From Proteromonas lacertae (lineage: Eukaryota; Sar; Bigyra; Opalinata; Proteromonadidae): a stretch of DNA of 30,955 nt. This document shows positions 7,815-18,488 of the stretch, piece after piece; the stretch's first letter is position 1; the number at the start of each line of letters is the position of its first letter. A model generated the notes under the pieces. That model saw only the letters and a list, made by a program, of their open reading frames with translations. It was not told where the DNA came from and searched no databases. A program made the position numbers and the translations under genes. Where the stretch lies: positions 1 to 30,955 of the forward strand of contig NGBS01000060.1 of NCBI GenBank assembly GCA_002245135.1, read 5' to 3'.

Positions 7815-9987
7815 TATACACCGTCTTCATTAATAGATAAAGAATTAAATATCTATAAGAATCAAGTAAATCAATATTTACTAACCGAGTCGGAATTAAG
7901 ATTTGGATTTAAATTACCTTTTTTATTTGAATTAGTCACAATTCCTGAAATAGATATTGATGATTATGTAGATAATGTTATTAAAGAAATAACAATAGAA
8001 AATATGAATAAAATATTTGATAAAGATGAATTAGAAGATATTATAAATGGTTTTGGATTTGATGATGATGAATTAAAAATTATCAATTATAGTAAAGATG
8101 TATTAGAAGTATTAAAAGAATTAAAGGAAAATAATGGAAAGTTGGAAAATACTGTAGTTGACATCAAATTAGCACCATCTAAGAAAAATCCCAAAACAGT
8201 TAAAAATAAACCAAATATACCCAAAGAAATAGAAGAATTAAATAATAACGAAACAAAATGGAGAGAATATGAAAAAATAATAGATAGAAAACCATTTGAA
8301 AATTATAAAAATGATAATGTTAAAGTTATAATGAAAAAGAAAATAAGAAAATTAGTTTTTGATTCAAAGGATTATGCTTATGACTGTTCTATTCAGAATG
8401 TAATAGAGAAAGAAAAGACAAAAGTAGATAAATGTAAAAAAAGAGTAGAAATAATGAAACAGAATAAGGATGAGGTTATAAAGGAAATAGATGAAGAAAT
8501 TAACGAAATTAAAGAGATGATTAAGAAGGGAATTACAGACGAAGAAAAAAAATATTTCAACCAAACATATCTTGATAAATGTTATAATCCCAGATTTGTA
8601 ATTTCAATGATAAGTCATAAATATGATGTGACAATGGATATAGAAGAAAGTTTTGATTTCAGTAAATATACTGACATTTTAGGATCAAAAATGTCAAAAT
8701 ATATAAAACATATTTATCCATCATATGATACATTTGACAATGATAAAAAAAAGAGAATAATGACAAACAAATTCAAAAGAGTGGAAAAAACAAATGAAAT
8801 TATATCATATATTGAATTGGATAGAAAAAGAATAAACGATCCAGATATTAACATAAAGAAATTTTATTATGAAGATGACAATAAGAAAAATGTTATATTA
8901 GGAGATAATTTAAAAATCACTTCATCATTGATAGACATACTAAAAAGTAATGAGAGAATGAAAAGGTTTTTAGATTCTAATTTTATATATTTAGATGAAT
9001 CAAATTTATTATGTAGTTCATATAAAGAAGGTTTGGATAAGTTAGATATGATTTTAAGTTATTTTATTTCTCCCACAGCGTTTTATACAAAAGATGGACA
9101 AAGAAGAAACTATTATGATTGTGAGATGGATAATACAAAGCCAATTGAAAATCCATGTCTATTGATTAAATTAGAAAGTGAAAATGAAATAAAAATTATT
9201 AGTAGAGATGAATTATATTATGATGATTTTAGATATGATAATTTGTATGGCTTAATTTTAAAAGCCAAAGGTAATAGAAATGAAGTTTATTATATAACAG
9301 AATATTTAACTTGTCCATATTGTTTTGTAGTTAAAGAAATAAAAAGAGAATGTGAATATGTAAATAACTTTACCAACAAAAAAACATTCTATTGTGATAA
9401 ATGTAACTTGAATGTATCATGTCAACCAAAATTAGATAATAAATGTTATAAAGCAGAATTGAAATATGTAAAAGATGGTATTGATATATATTATAAAAAT
9501 AAACGGAAAGAAAGTTATAAATACGGTGATGATACTCCTCCACTTCCTCTTCCTGATGATTCTTCATCTTTTTCATCTGCTGCTGCTTTTAGTCCATTTA
9601 TTTTTGCTCCTACTTTTACTCCATTGATGTGCACTACTTCTTTTAGTTCACTTATTTCTGCTGACACAACAATGGAAAATGAAGATAGTAGAAAAGACGA
9701 AGATAATAATAATAATAATAATGTACTTATTGGTGTTACTAAAAGAAAGAGGGAAGGAATCGATCTAAAGAATGAGAAGGAGATAAAGAAGGGTAAGTAT
9801 GATAATAATAAACACAAAGCTTTTTCTCTTAATTCTGAAATGGAAATTGAAGAAATAGATGAAGAAGGAGCAACAGATAATCCTAATAAGAAAATTAAGA
9901 CTAACAATACTTCATCAGAAACTGTTGCTACTCTTCTACAGCCACAACCTCAGCTACAACCACAACCACCGTCATCGGAGAGAAATA
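7815..9987 (+). CDS. exon 2: central region with zinc ribbon and low-complexity linker
   Basis: This frame is open from 7,815; an internal ATG at 8,004 would give a 663-residue stand-alone product, but 63 further good codons precede it. It is Lys/Glu/Asn-rich and helical, with a coiled segment at about 8,400-8,550. A four-cysteine zinc ribbon follows: 'CPYC' (9,312-9,323) and 'CDKC' (9,393-9,404), residues 899, 902, 926 and 929 of the spliced protein. The rest is low complexity: Ser/Pro/Phe-rich, then 'DEDNNNNNN', basic clusters 'KRKREG' and 'NKKIK', and a Gln/Pro run. I do not recognise the helical part. The 3' limit is uncertain: a donor GTAAGT at 9,793 or a donor GTATAT at 9,988 both restore the frame of exon 3. 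If the first is used, 9,793-9,987 is intronic. Confidence 0.55.
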
Positions 9988-10015
9988 GTATATAAATTTA
10001 TATATAGTAAAATAG
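9988..10015 (+). other. probable intron (minimal version; longer alternative 9,793-10,015)
   Basis: Exon 2 meets a stop at 9,993-9,995, while the next P-loop frame has no usable ATG before its domain, so a join is needed. The acceptor AAAATAG ending at 10,015 fits two donors in the same phase: GTATAT at 9,988 (28 bases, same donor type as intron 1 but extremely short) and GTAAGTAT at 9,793 (223 bases, a textbook donor). Acceptance at the ATATATAG ending at 10,007 would run into a stop. Confidence 0.45.
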
Positions 10016-11640
10016 GCTTTGATTATGTGAAACGTATATTTGATATAGAGAAGAAACCTCCTAGATTTATATATAATGAAATATTGATAGAAATTGATGA
10101 CAGTATAAAATTATTTCAATATCCAAGTCATAAAATATTAGTTCGAGATTATTATCCACTATTTTGGAAAAGAATAGAATATAATATAATTTATAATTGG
10201 TTTTGTGAGTGTAGAAATAATGAATATTATTTAAAGAAACTATTGAAATATATAAATGTAAATGTTCATCCTTCTGAAGATTTTTATATAATCGTTGAAA
10301 GAGAGAAAGAAAAATTAAAAAAACTAATCAAATGTAAACCTACTAAAAATAAAGTTAAAAGTTACTATTTACTGAGAGGTCAACCAGGATGTGGAAAGTC
10401 CACATTTTTAGTTTATTTTATCTTAAAATTCATTCAATTGAAGAAAAAATTAGGTATTAATATTGGTTTAACATATTATAAAAGTTCAAAGAAAGAAGAT
10501 GGAACTCCAGATAATCCTGTTATCTATAATTTGATTGAAAATTATTTAGAAGAAGATAAATATACTGAAGATATAATAATATGTGATTCCTATGATGTTC
10601 CTGAAAATATATTCAGATTAAGCAGTATAATTATAAATGTCAGTTCTCCAGATGAAAAAAATTATTCAAATATAAAAGATTTTAAAAATGGTAATAAAGT
10701 ATATTTCTATTTAGATATTTGTAATGATAAGGAGATAAATATATGGAAAGAAAATTGCTTACCTGATAAATTAGGAAATGTAATTGATAAGAATCTTATT
10801 TCTTTATACAATCGAGTACCAAGACATTTATATTTTGCAGCAATTCATAAGGCATATTATAAAAACAGAAATTATTGGGATGATATTTACACAAACTGTA
10901 TTAGAACAACTGTGAATAACCTTAGTTATTTTGGTTTTATAAAGAAATATCTTTTTCCATGTGATCCAGATAATAAAACAAAAAACTTGGAAGAGGATAT
11001 TGGATTAATTGTTAATAGATTAGATACAGATATGTCTCATTATATAATCCAATACAAAGTATTAGATTATGATTCGATTGATAAAGTTCAATTAGAATAT
11101 ATATCTAAAAAAGTATTTAAATATCTTTATTTCTGTACAAGTCACAGATGTAGTTCAAATGGATTTGAAATTATGAAAGATTTTTTCTTTAATAAAATAA
11201 AACCAAAAAACAATCATCCTTTATATAAACTATTATTCAATGAATTGGTGTGGTATACAATTTTGTATAATGAAAAGTGGAATGAAAAAGTCATTAAATT
11301 TAATAATGATCAGATGAATATATTAAAGAAACTTTTCCATAATACCTCAACATCAATAGGATGTGGAGAAGGTTATTATATTGCTCCAATTGATATAGGT
11401 AGTGACGATTTATGTTATGTTGTTAATAATGTTGTTGTGTTTCCATTATATTATGTAGAGACAATAACAGATGTTAAAAATGCTATTGTATCAGAAAAAC
11501 GTAATAAATATAAACAATATTTTATAGAATATTCAAAAGATATTCAGAAAGGTTTAAGTGTTAAATTATTTACTGTTGAAGATATAAATAAATTAAGACA
11601 GAATGATATATGTTGCTTTATAAGAAAGAATATAAGATAG
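10016..11640 (+). CDS. exon 3: second Crinkler/RHS-type P-loop NTPase domain
   Basis: This exon provides about 540 residues to a TAG at 11,640. It repeats the plan of exon 1: a lead-in 'FQYPSHKILVRDYYPLFW', a canonical Walker A 'GQPGCGKST' (10,378-10,404), 'IIICDSYDVP' 65 codons later as Walker B, and 'YNRVPRHLYFAA' in the place of the GIP motif. The A-to-B spacing is close to that of exon 1 (62 residues), so the two domains are probably duplicates, though diverged. The C-terminal ~250 residues are Tyr/Asn/Lys-rich without a recognised domain; CRN proteins often carry an effector or nuclease module there. In-frame sequence reaches back to an ATG at 9,859, but it is a shadow of the low-complexity linker and a poor start. 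If splicing is wrong, this would be a separate paralogous gene. Confidence 0.65.
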
Positions 11641-11886
11641 TTGATGAAGAATGATAAAGACTATTATTATTATATTGGTTATTATATTATTATTTTTATA
11701 TATATATTATGGGTTTTGCCAGTCCTTAATAATAATATACTACAGTACTCATCTTTAAATTATTCATATATCTACTTAATAGTATTCTCTTCTTAATAGC
11801 ATCAAATTACCACCGAATATTTTACTATTAAATGAATATATAATCTTACAACAAAGTAACTAATTTTATCAGGGTTGTATAAATAG
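11641..11886. other. A+T-rich spacer, 3' flank of the NTPase gene
   Basis: This is simple A+T-rich sequence with TTATTA runs and no reading frame. It contains plausible polyadenylation-type AATAAT signals just after the stop. The composition changes abruptly to G+C-richer DNA at about 11,887, which I take as the edge of the right element. Confidence 0.4.
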
Positions 11887-11923
11887 CTATTATCGTCGGT
11901 GGATTCATCCTCGGGATGATCGT
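11887..11923. repeat. 37-bp orphan copy of part of the acidic-protein gene
   Basis: These 37 bases are identical to 28,239-28,275 and, as reverse complement, to 19,225-19,261 inside the 136-residue acidic-protein gene. At 11,887 no other part of that gene is present. It marks the left edge of the right element as rearranged DNA: a leftover from recombination or a template-switch scar. Confidence 0.7.
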
Positions 11924-11934
11924 TATATAGCATA

Positions 11935-12044
11935 TAAATGGGACTCTGGCACAATGTCACAGAGTCCTAACGAGTTTTCTAGGGGTCCATCCCTTTCTAG
12001 AACACTCGTTAGGACTCTGTGACAATGTACCATAGCTCCATTTA
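11935..12044. repeat. hairpin: ~48-bp inverted arms around a 14-base loop
   Basis: The arms 11,935-11,982 and 11,997-12,044 are reverse complements with a handful of mismatches. Each contains the core TGTCACAGAGTCCTAACGAG. Each arm also matches 19,567-19,614 of the polymerase-side repeat. The structure looks like two element ends joined head to head, or a fold-back terminus. Confidence 0.65.
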
Positions 12045-12069
12045 CGTATGGTTCCTACGGGATTCCTCC
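11997..12069 (-). repeat. 73-bp terminal-like repeat, copy 1
   Basis: This copy aligns without gaps to 27,886-27,958 and, inverted, to 19,542-19,614, with about five mismatches. The pair at 11,997 and 19,542 is therefore inverted around the polymerase module of about 7.5 kb, as terminal or subterminal repeats would be. It includes CATTTACGTA and TTCCTACGGGATTCCTCC. Confidence 0.7.
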
Positions 12070-12931
12070 TACCGAGGTCTACTTTCCAACAGAGTGTTTT
12101 TCCCTCCTGGACTCCTATAAGCTATTTCTATACCTACCCATACCTACCTATGAGGCGATTTCCTACGGGACTCCTGGAAGCTATCTAGAAGTGTTGGTTA
12201 CCTCGAGATGATGAATCTAATCACGCTCTTGACTCTCCTTGCTACGCTGGTGACCTTGTAAGGGCTTTTAATTGAACCGTGGAAACTCATCGTGGAACCG
12301 GTAGTTTACAATTGTTAACTTGTTACCAAATGGTAACTCCGGGAGGTTCTAGCTAGTTGTGGATTTCTCAAGGGTCCTTGATGATAATGATTAGCAATAT
12401 CCGAAGGCTTCTGAAGGTAAGTTTTATCATCCTTATAACTCTCCCAGAATCTCTCATCATGGGAGATTCCCTGACACAGTCATACACGGCTGGACGTATC
12501 TGGGAAGGTGCCTTGATGGTACATCTATTAATCAGTGACTTTACAACTGGAGGTTCTGGCTAGTACTGGATTTTCTCATGGCCTTGAAGATCATCGTAAG
12601 CATTCTCGGGTCCTTCCTAGAGGTAAGTTACAATGGCTTTATAACTCTTCTAGGTAAGTTCAGCTATCATCTATCCTAGCAAGGAAGTGATGTTCCTCTT
12701 TGAGTTATAATTCAAGGAGGAACCTCCCAACAAAGCCATGGAACATCCACGGATCGTTGACTGGGTAAGTTTCAATACCATTCTAAGCCTTCAAGATAAG
12801 CTACTTCAGGTAATCGTGGAAACTCAAAAGGGAATCTCAAGAGTTAACAATTGTAAAGACCTTCTTAACAATCTCCCATGAGTTCAACATTCCAACAATT
12901 CTTATTGATCTAAGCATAAGCAATAATTATC
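12070..12931. other. non-coding left flank of the right element with imperfect tandem repeats
   Basis: No convincing gene is present. It holds a TACCTACC simple run (12,134-12,150), a second TTCCTACGGGA motif near 12,159, and two imperfect ~115-bp units starting GGAGGTTCT at 12,342 and 12,549. The 68-codon open frame at 12,357-12,563 overlaps these units and has no protein-like features, so I do not call it. Confidence 0.5.
12342..12460 (+). repeat. imperfect tandem repeat, unit 1 (unit 2 at 12,549-12,665)
   Basis: Both units share GGAGGTTCTrGCTAG, GGATTTtCTC, a GATGAT/GATCAT core, GAGGTAAGTT/GAAGGTAAGTT and TTATAACTCT in the same order, 207 bases apart. GGTAAGTT recurs again at about 12,653 and 12,762. 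They may be origin or promoter repeats of the element. Confidence 0.5.
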
Positions 12932-13298
12932 ATGCAACCTTACAATCCCTTTAGAGTCGTGGCTGAACATCATGGAGATGTCAGGAGGAACCTTACTCAG
13001 GAGATGTTCAATGGCTGCTGGGATAAGAAGATGGAGCTCTTTGAAGGAGTACGTCTTGGGAAAGTTCAAGGAGTCTAAACAACCAGCCGATGAAATCAAC
13101 ACCTTAGAGACTCTTGCACTGGATCTAAGTAAGTATCTAGAGTTCACTTCTACCTATAGTGGATGGATACCTCTGATAAGCTACTCTTCAATCATTCCCT
13201 TATGGCAGTCAAGACACTTTATCAATAACCCCAACTACAAGGCAATTAAAGTCGCAAGGAGATGGACGATGATGATCTACGATAGCTTCATCGACTGA
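12932..13298 (+). pseudogene. broken coding remnant, unknown
   Basis: Two overlapping frames (a 48-codon one from the ATG at 12,932 and one at 12,972-13,298) have codon use like the polymerase region and encode helical, aromatic-containing peptides. I recognise no family. They lie at the 5' side of a cluster leading to the polymerase and belong to the right Polinton fossil. At least one break is present. Confidence 0.35.
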
Positions 13299-13511
13299 TG
13301 TTTTTGCCATCTCAAAATCGTAAAGGATGTGCATTTCCGATATCAACCAGACTCAAGTAGGTTCAACCCGAAGGATTATAGAGCTCCTTATCCGATAGAG
13401 CAGTTGCCATGCCTGGATTACTTCTTCGAACGGAGTGATCAAGAGAAGATTTATCCAGCTTACTCCCTATGATGCTCCTAACTTCATGAGCAGGACAATC
13501 AAAAGAGACAG

Positions 13512-14334
13512 ATGCTAGAGCAGCACCTTAGCAGGTTTAACATCTATGGTTTATACACACGATCCCGTAAGGCCTTTAAGAAATGCCAAGAGAAGATCAA
13601 GGCGCTGATAACTCAATACCGAAACAGCCATGATCTGATAGAAGAAGTACCGGAAGTACTTCTTCTGGAGGATCTCAAGGAGTTGACAATACCTCGGTTC
13701 ATCGAAGAGCTCAAGGAGGTAAGGGTTATTGAAGAGTGCATCGAAGCTAGGCATACTCCATCATGGTGCTTAACTCAAGTAAAGAGCATTATAAGGAACG
13801 TGTTGAAGCTCCGATCAACATTGAAGACGATCCAAGAACCCAACTATCGATGCTAGGAGAAGTATAAGAGATTCTACGATGGGATGATCAACTTAAAGTA
13901 TTTCACTGCAAAGTACTTAAGCAATCTCCTAGAGTTCAAGATCAAGGTAGAGGACTATGCTGAGATGTATGATTACTATCACTGGGAGAACCACAACAAG
14001 AAAGAGAACCACTTCACGGAGGAAGACTCTGATGAGTTGATGAAGGAGGCTAGTAAGATTGTTAGTGAAATGAAGGAGCAAGAACAACTCGAAGAGTTCA
14101 ACAAAGCCAAGGAAGAGACCTCAAAGGACATGAAGCAGGAGACTTTAATCTAGCATTATCAGTAGTCAATAACCCCGTGAGGTCGGAGGAATTACAAGGG
14201 CAAGTCACTGGTAAATCAACATCAACACCCAAGGAAGATGAAGACACAGCCACCAAGAGAAGTAGAAGCTCCTCCGAGGATGTAGAATCGACTAGCTCCA
14301 AGAGACCAGAACTTAATCAGTAAACGCTAAGTCA
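13512..14334 (+). pseudogene. broken gene for a helical, charged protein with nuclear-type tail
   Basis: Open stretches at 13,512-13,856 and 13,884-14,153 are in the same frame. They encode alpha-helical, Lys/Glu-rich protein: an N-terminal basic helix, a Leu/Glu-rich middle, a Tyr/His patch 'MYDYYHWENHNKK', and an acidic coiled tail. A further piece ending at 14,334 encodes a Ser/Lys-rich tail ('TKRSRSSSEDVEST') resembling a nuclear localisation signal. The family is unknown. In Polintons, a gene next to the polymerase could encode a terminal protein or replication accessory, but nothing here shows that. There are about three breaks; I treat it as a fossil. Confidence 0.4.
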
Positions 14335-14652
14335 TAATAACCAAGTGTTGTCCTGGCAATGATTAAGATAACATAAAGGAGCAATCGAAGAAGAAGTGAA
14401 GCTAGAAGGCCTCGGAAAAGTTCATGATTGGAATCATAGAAGAAGTCTACGATCGGATTCAACGTGAAGTGAAACACCTGATAGCTATCAGTTTTTAATT
14501 TCCAAGTACTTCTCAGGAAGTATGAAGAGATCATTACCTAGCAAAGGACTACAAGAAGCCCGAGAAGAGATCACGCAGTAGTTCCTTATGGTTAATGAAC
14601 CAAGAGCATTACATATGGATCAGAGAGTGTTCAACATGCATATGAGAAGGAG
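14335..14652. other. interval before the polymerase
   Basis: It shows no intact frame longer than a few dozen codons. The last ~80 bases have polymerase-like codon use and may be eroded 5' coding sequence. I see no clear promoter. Confidence 0.3.
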
Positions 14653-17600
14653 TTGTCCTCCATGGAGTACTCTAGGGTAATCCAGATGGAGACTCCTCAG
14701 ATGACCTTAAGAGATAATCCAGAAGCCTTCGTCAATCAACTATGCTATGGCAATGAACCATTCTACGATAGATTGGAGCAGATACTGACTGCTCATGTGA
14801 ACCTCAAAGTAAGCATCACATTGATTTGTACCTTCGAAGAGATCGCAGGCACCAACAAGATCTATACTGTCAAGTACGATAGATTCCCAATCAACAACTT
14901 CATCGATAGGAAGAGCATCCAGGATCTATTCCAAGCAGCGATTCATGATAAGCTGAATAAGGACTTAGCTCAAGAGAAGTCAGGGATGATCTTCAAGACA
15001 ATAGATGGGGTCAAAGTAAAGCTAGCAGTCTTTGATAGCATGCAAGGAGGATGTTGTAGGATCCCTAAGTTGCCAGAGTTTATTGCTAATAAGATGTGTT
15101 GTTGTACAGTAAAGAATACTGACGATCGTTGCTTCCTTTACTACATTGTGATGTTTTTAAGACCTTTCTGTGTTATTCATCTTGATCATCCAAAGCAATA
15201 TGAACCCTTCCTATCAATGGTCGATGATAGCATGTTAACTTACCAAATGGACTTAGACTTCCATCATAACAAGATTCAACAGTTCTAGGAGAAGAACCTC
15301 CTTACCATCTCCATCTTCGGTCTTAAAATCATCAATGAGGAGTCAAAGAAGGAGAAGAACCATATCCATTGCGTAGCTCCAATCTACTTACCGAAGATCG
15401 ACAAGCACTTAAACTACCCCCATGTGAATCTATTCTACCATGAAGGTCACTTCTGGTTAGTCAAGAGTCTCAGCGCCCTTATGAAGAGATCGTACTCCAA
15501 AGACACCGGCAAGAAGAACCACAACACTTACTTTTGTTGCCCTTACTGTTGCTCGGGAACAATTTCCTTCCGTCAGTTCCTTACTCATCAAAGTTATCCC
15601 TGCCAGAAGCTTATCAAGTACCGTATCAAGAGAGAGTTCCCTGACTCAAACGATTATGAGAAGAGCCATTGCTTCTTTAAGCACTGCAAGAACATGCAAT
15701 ACATCCCCATTGTGATCTACTACGATGCCGAGGTCTATTTCAAGAAGGTATCCCACGCTGATGAGGATGGTAATGCCTTAAACGAAAGCAAGACTGAGGA
15801 GTCCAAGAAGTCCCTTCACGTATTATACAGTTATCATATCCTTGTGTGGAGTAGAGTCGATGACTTCCCTTCAAGGTGCATTGAAGGCAAGAAGACAAGT
15901 CCCGATCAGAACTTAGAAGAAGAGCTAGTGAGTCACTTCCTGTTGATCGGAGAGTTGATTGAGGATTATTATCGAGAGATCAGTGATAAGCCAAAGGTGA
16001 TGAGAGTAACTAAGGATGATCAGGCAGCTTTCAATGAAGCAACTAATTGTGCCTTCTGCGGTGAGTTGTTTACCAAGGAGAATTATAAGGTAAGACATCA
16101 TGATCACTTCACGGGCAAGTACATCGCAGCCTTATGCAATTCCTGTAACACCGCTTGCCAGATTGCTTATATGAGAATCCCGGTGATAGCCCACAATGCT
16201 AAGAACTACGATCAGGCATTCATCCTACAAGAGTTAGCTAAGAGATGCCAAGTAGATGTGATAACAAAGTCCGATGAGAAGTTCCTTAGCATATCAACCT
16301 TACGATTGTCCTTCATCGATAGCTATTGCTTCATACCCTCTAGCTTAAAGTCTCTTACAGAATGTTTACATCGTCAGGCAGTCCAGTCCGGGGACTTCAA
16401 GAAGTACTTTGCCCCGGTGTTCTACGTGATGAACCAGATCAAGGGATATGATGAAGAGTTGATCAAGACTTACCTTATGCAGAAGAACTACTTCCCTTAT
16501 GAGCATTGTGATGACTTAGCCAAGTACGATGATCCAGAGTTTCCACCACAAGAAGCTTTCTACTCTGAGCTCAATATGAAAGGAATCAATGGGAGCACAA
16601 CTTTGCCTGTGAAGTGTTTAAGAAGTTCAAGTGTCAGTCCTTAGGTGATTACAACATGCTTTACTTAGCCGTCGATATGGCATCCTTGCAAGTGTCTTTG
16701 AGAACTTCCGTAATGTCATCCTCGGAGGGTTCCAGTTAGATCCAGCCTGGTACATCTCTGGTCCTAGTTTATCGTGGGATGCATTCCTCCAGCATGAGCA
16801 CATCAGCATCCCCTTGATCTCCGAAGAAAACATCTACGACTTCTTCATAGCTGGCCTTTACGGAGGTATCTCATCTATGGGAAGTGAAAAGTATAGCACT
16901 AGTAACAACAAGTATCAGAACAACTACGATCCATCGGAGCCTTCTACTTATATCATGTACAATGACTACAATAGCTTATACCCATCCACGATGTCCTCCA
17001 GCAAGTTACCGTGTGGAGATTTCAAGTTCATTGCCACGACCGATGAAGTCATTCAAGAGATCCTCTCGAAACCTTATTACGATGACATGTCTATGAAGGA
17101 GTTCAAGGAGCCAGGTAAAGGATACTTTCTTGAAGTCGATATCGAGTGTCCGAGAGAGCTTCATGATAAGTTCAAGGAGTATCCTTTGTTCCCAGAACGA
17201 AATACAATCGCTTACGATCAGCTATCACCGACTCAGCAGGCATTAGCTCAAGAGTATGGATTGGTGCTAACAACAGAGGATGGTAAGATGGCCATGAAGG
17301 TAAAGACCGAGAAGTTGATCTGCGATCTTACCCCTAAGAAAAATTACGTAATCCATTACCAGGCACTTAAGTATGCAGTTGAACAAGGTTATAAGATACA
17401 AGGTGTCCATCGTGTGTTGGAGTTCACCGAAGAACCTCTGATGAAGACCTTTGTGTATGATATGATTCGATACCGAGTAGATGCGAAGAAGAGTAATCGT
17501 ACTGCCGATAGTGATACTTATAAGCTATTGTTGAACTCCATCTATGGCAAGAGCTGTGAGCGTAAGGAAAGACGATCCAGCATCAAGATAGCCTGCTCCG

Positions 17601-18340
17601 AGAAGACCATCAAAAAGTACGCTAGCAGCAACTGGTTCGATACCTTCAAGAACTTAGATGAAGAAAATCCAGATCTACGATTATGTTATTTCAATAAGTC
17701 CGCCTGCTTCATTGACATGCCTATCTTCCTTGGTACATCCATCTTATGCTTATCGAAGTTGAAGATGCAAAGGTTCTGGTACGATGTTCTCTATCCCTTG
17801 TATGGATCGTCCTTGAAGTAACTTATGATTGATACCGACTCCTTGCTTTACAAGTGTCAGACTGAAGACATCTATGGAGATATTATGGAGCATAAGCAGT
17901 TCATGAGGATGATGGACACTGGCAATCTCAACGTTGACATCTTAAGGGATAGAGGAATCATCTATGACAATTACAAGGACACTGGCAAGTTGAACTTATT
18001 GAAATGTGGAGAGAACAAGAACGGTAAGCTTTATACGATCACTCAGTTAGTCGGGATTTAACCAAAGATGTATGCTTACGAGAAGAGTGAAGCTTCTTCC
18101 GTCTACGTGGAATGTGATAGCCGTGCAAAGGGACTCAACAAGGCCTTAAGAGAACAGAAGAACTTTGATGTCTACTTCAAGACTCTCTTCAACATGCTAC
18201 CCATGGAGGATATGAATTGTATGACCAGGAACTTCCGACACCTTGATCAGCACATCTACACCGTAGAAACCACCAAGATAGTCTTCACTACCTTTGATAA
18301 TAAGATCACATTAGAACATTGCCTTATGGGCACTACTTAA
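14653..18340 (+). pseudogene. protein-primed family B DNA polymerase of a Polinton, broken
   Basis: The coding matter spans about 3.7 kb. In order: an N-terminal region typical of Maverick polymerases (14,653-15,288); a Cys/His HNH-like insert with 'CAFCGELF' and 'VRHHDHFTGKY' (about 16,048-16,150); an exonuclease motif 'IAHNAKNYD' (about 16,186-16,212); polymerase motif A 'NDYNSLYPS' (16,961-16,987); motif B 'NSIYGK' (17,534-17,551); and motif C 'IDTDS' (17,828-17,842). This is the DNA_pol_B_2 (protein-primed) class used by Polintons to copy their linear genomes in the nucleus. The length is in the usual range of the family. It looks old enough to have been inactivated, with around five breaks. 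The 3' half is repeated in the right arm. Downstream it is followed closely by the small helical-protein gene on the same strand. Confidence 0.85.
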
Positions 18341-18488
18341 TACTACCGAAGGATCAAGAGGATGATGATGATGATTTCAATGAGTTGTGGTGAGATCAGT
18401 AACACGCATAAACTCATAGCTTTTACTATCAACGTGTGTTTAGGGTACTTGTAAAGTCACCGGAGTAAGAATCATCGGAGATAGCTAG

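Noticed and set aside
9515-9907. Minus-strand 130-codon Ser/Leu-rich frame
   Set aside because: It is the antisense of the low-complexity linker of the NTPase gene and arises from repeated GAT/GAA and TCT codons.
12357-12563. 68-codon plus-strand frame
   Set aside because: It overlaps the imperfect tandem repeats and its translation shows no domain or compositional sign of a protein.
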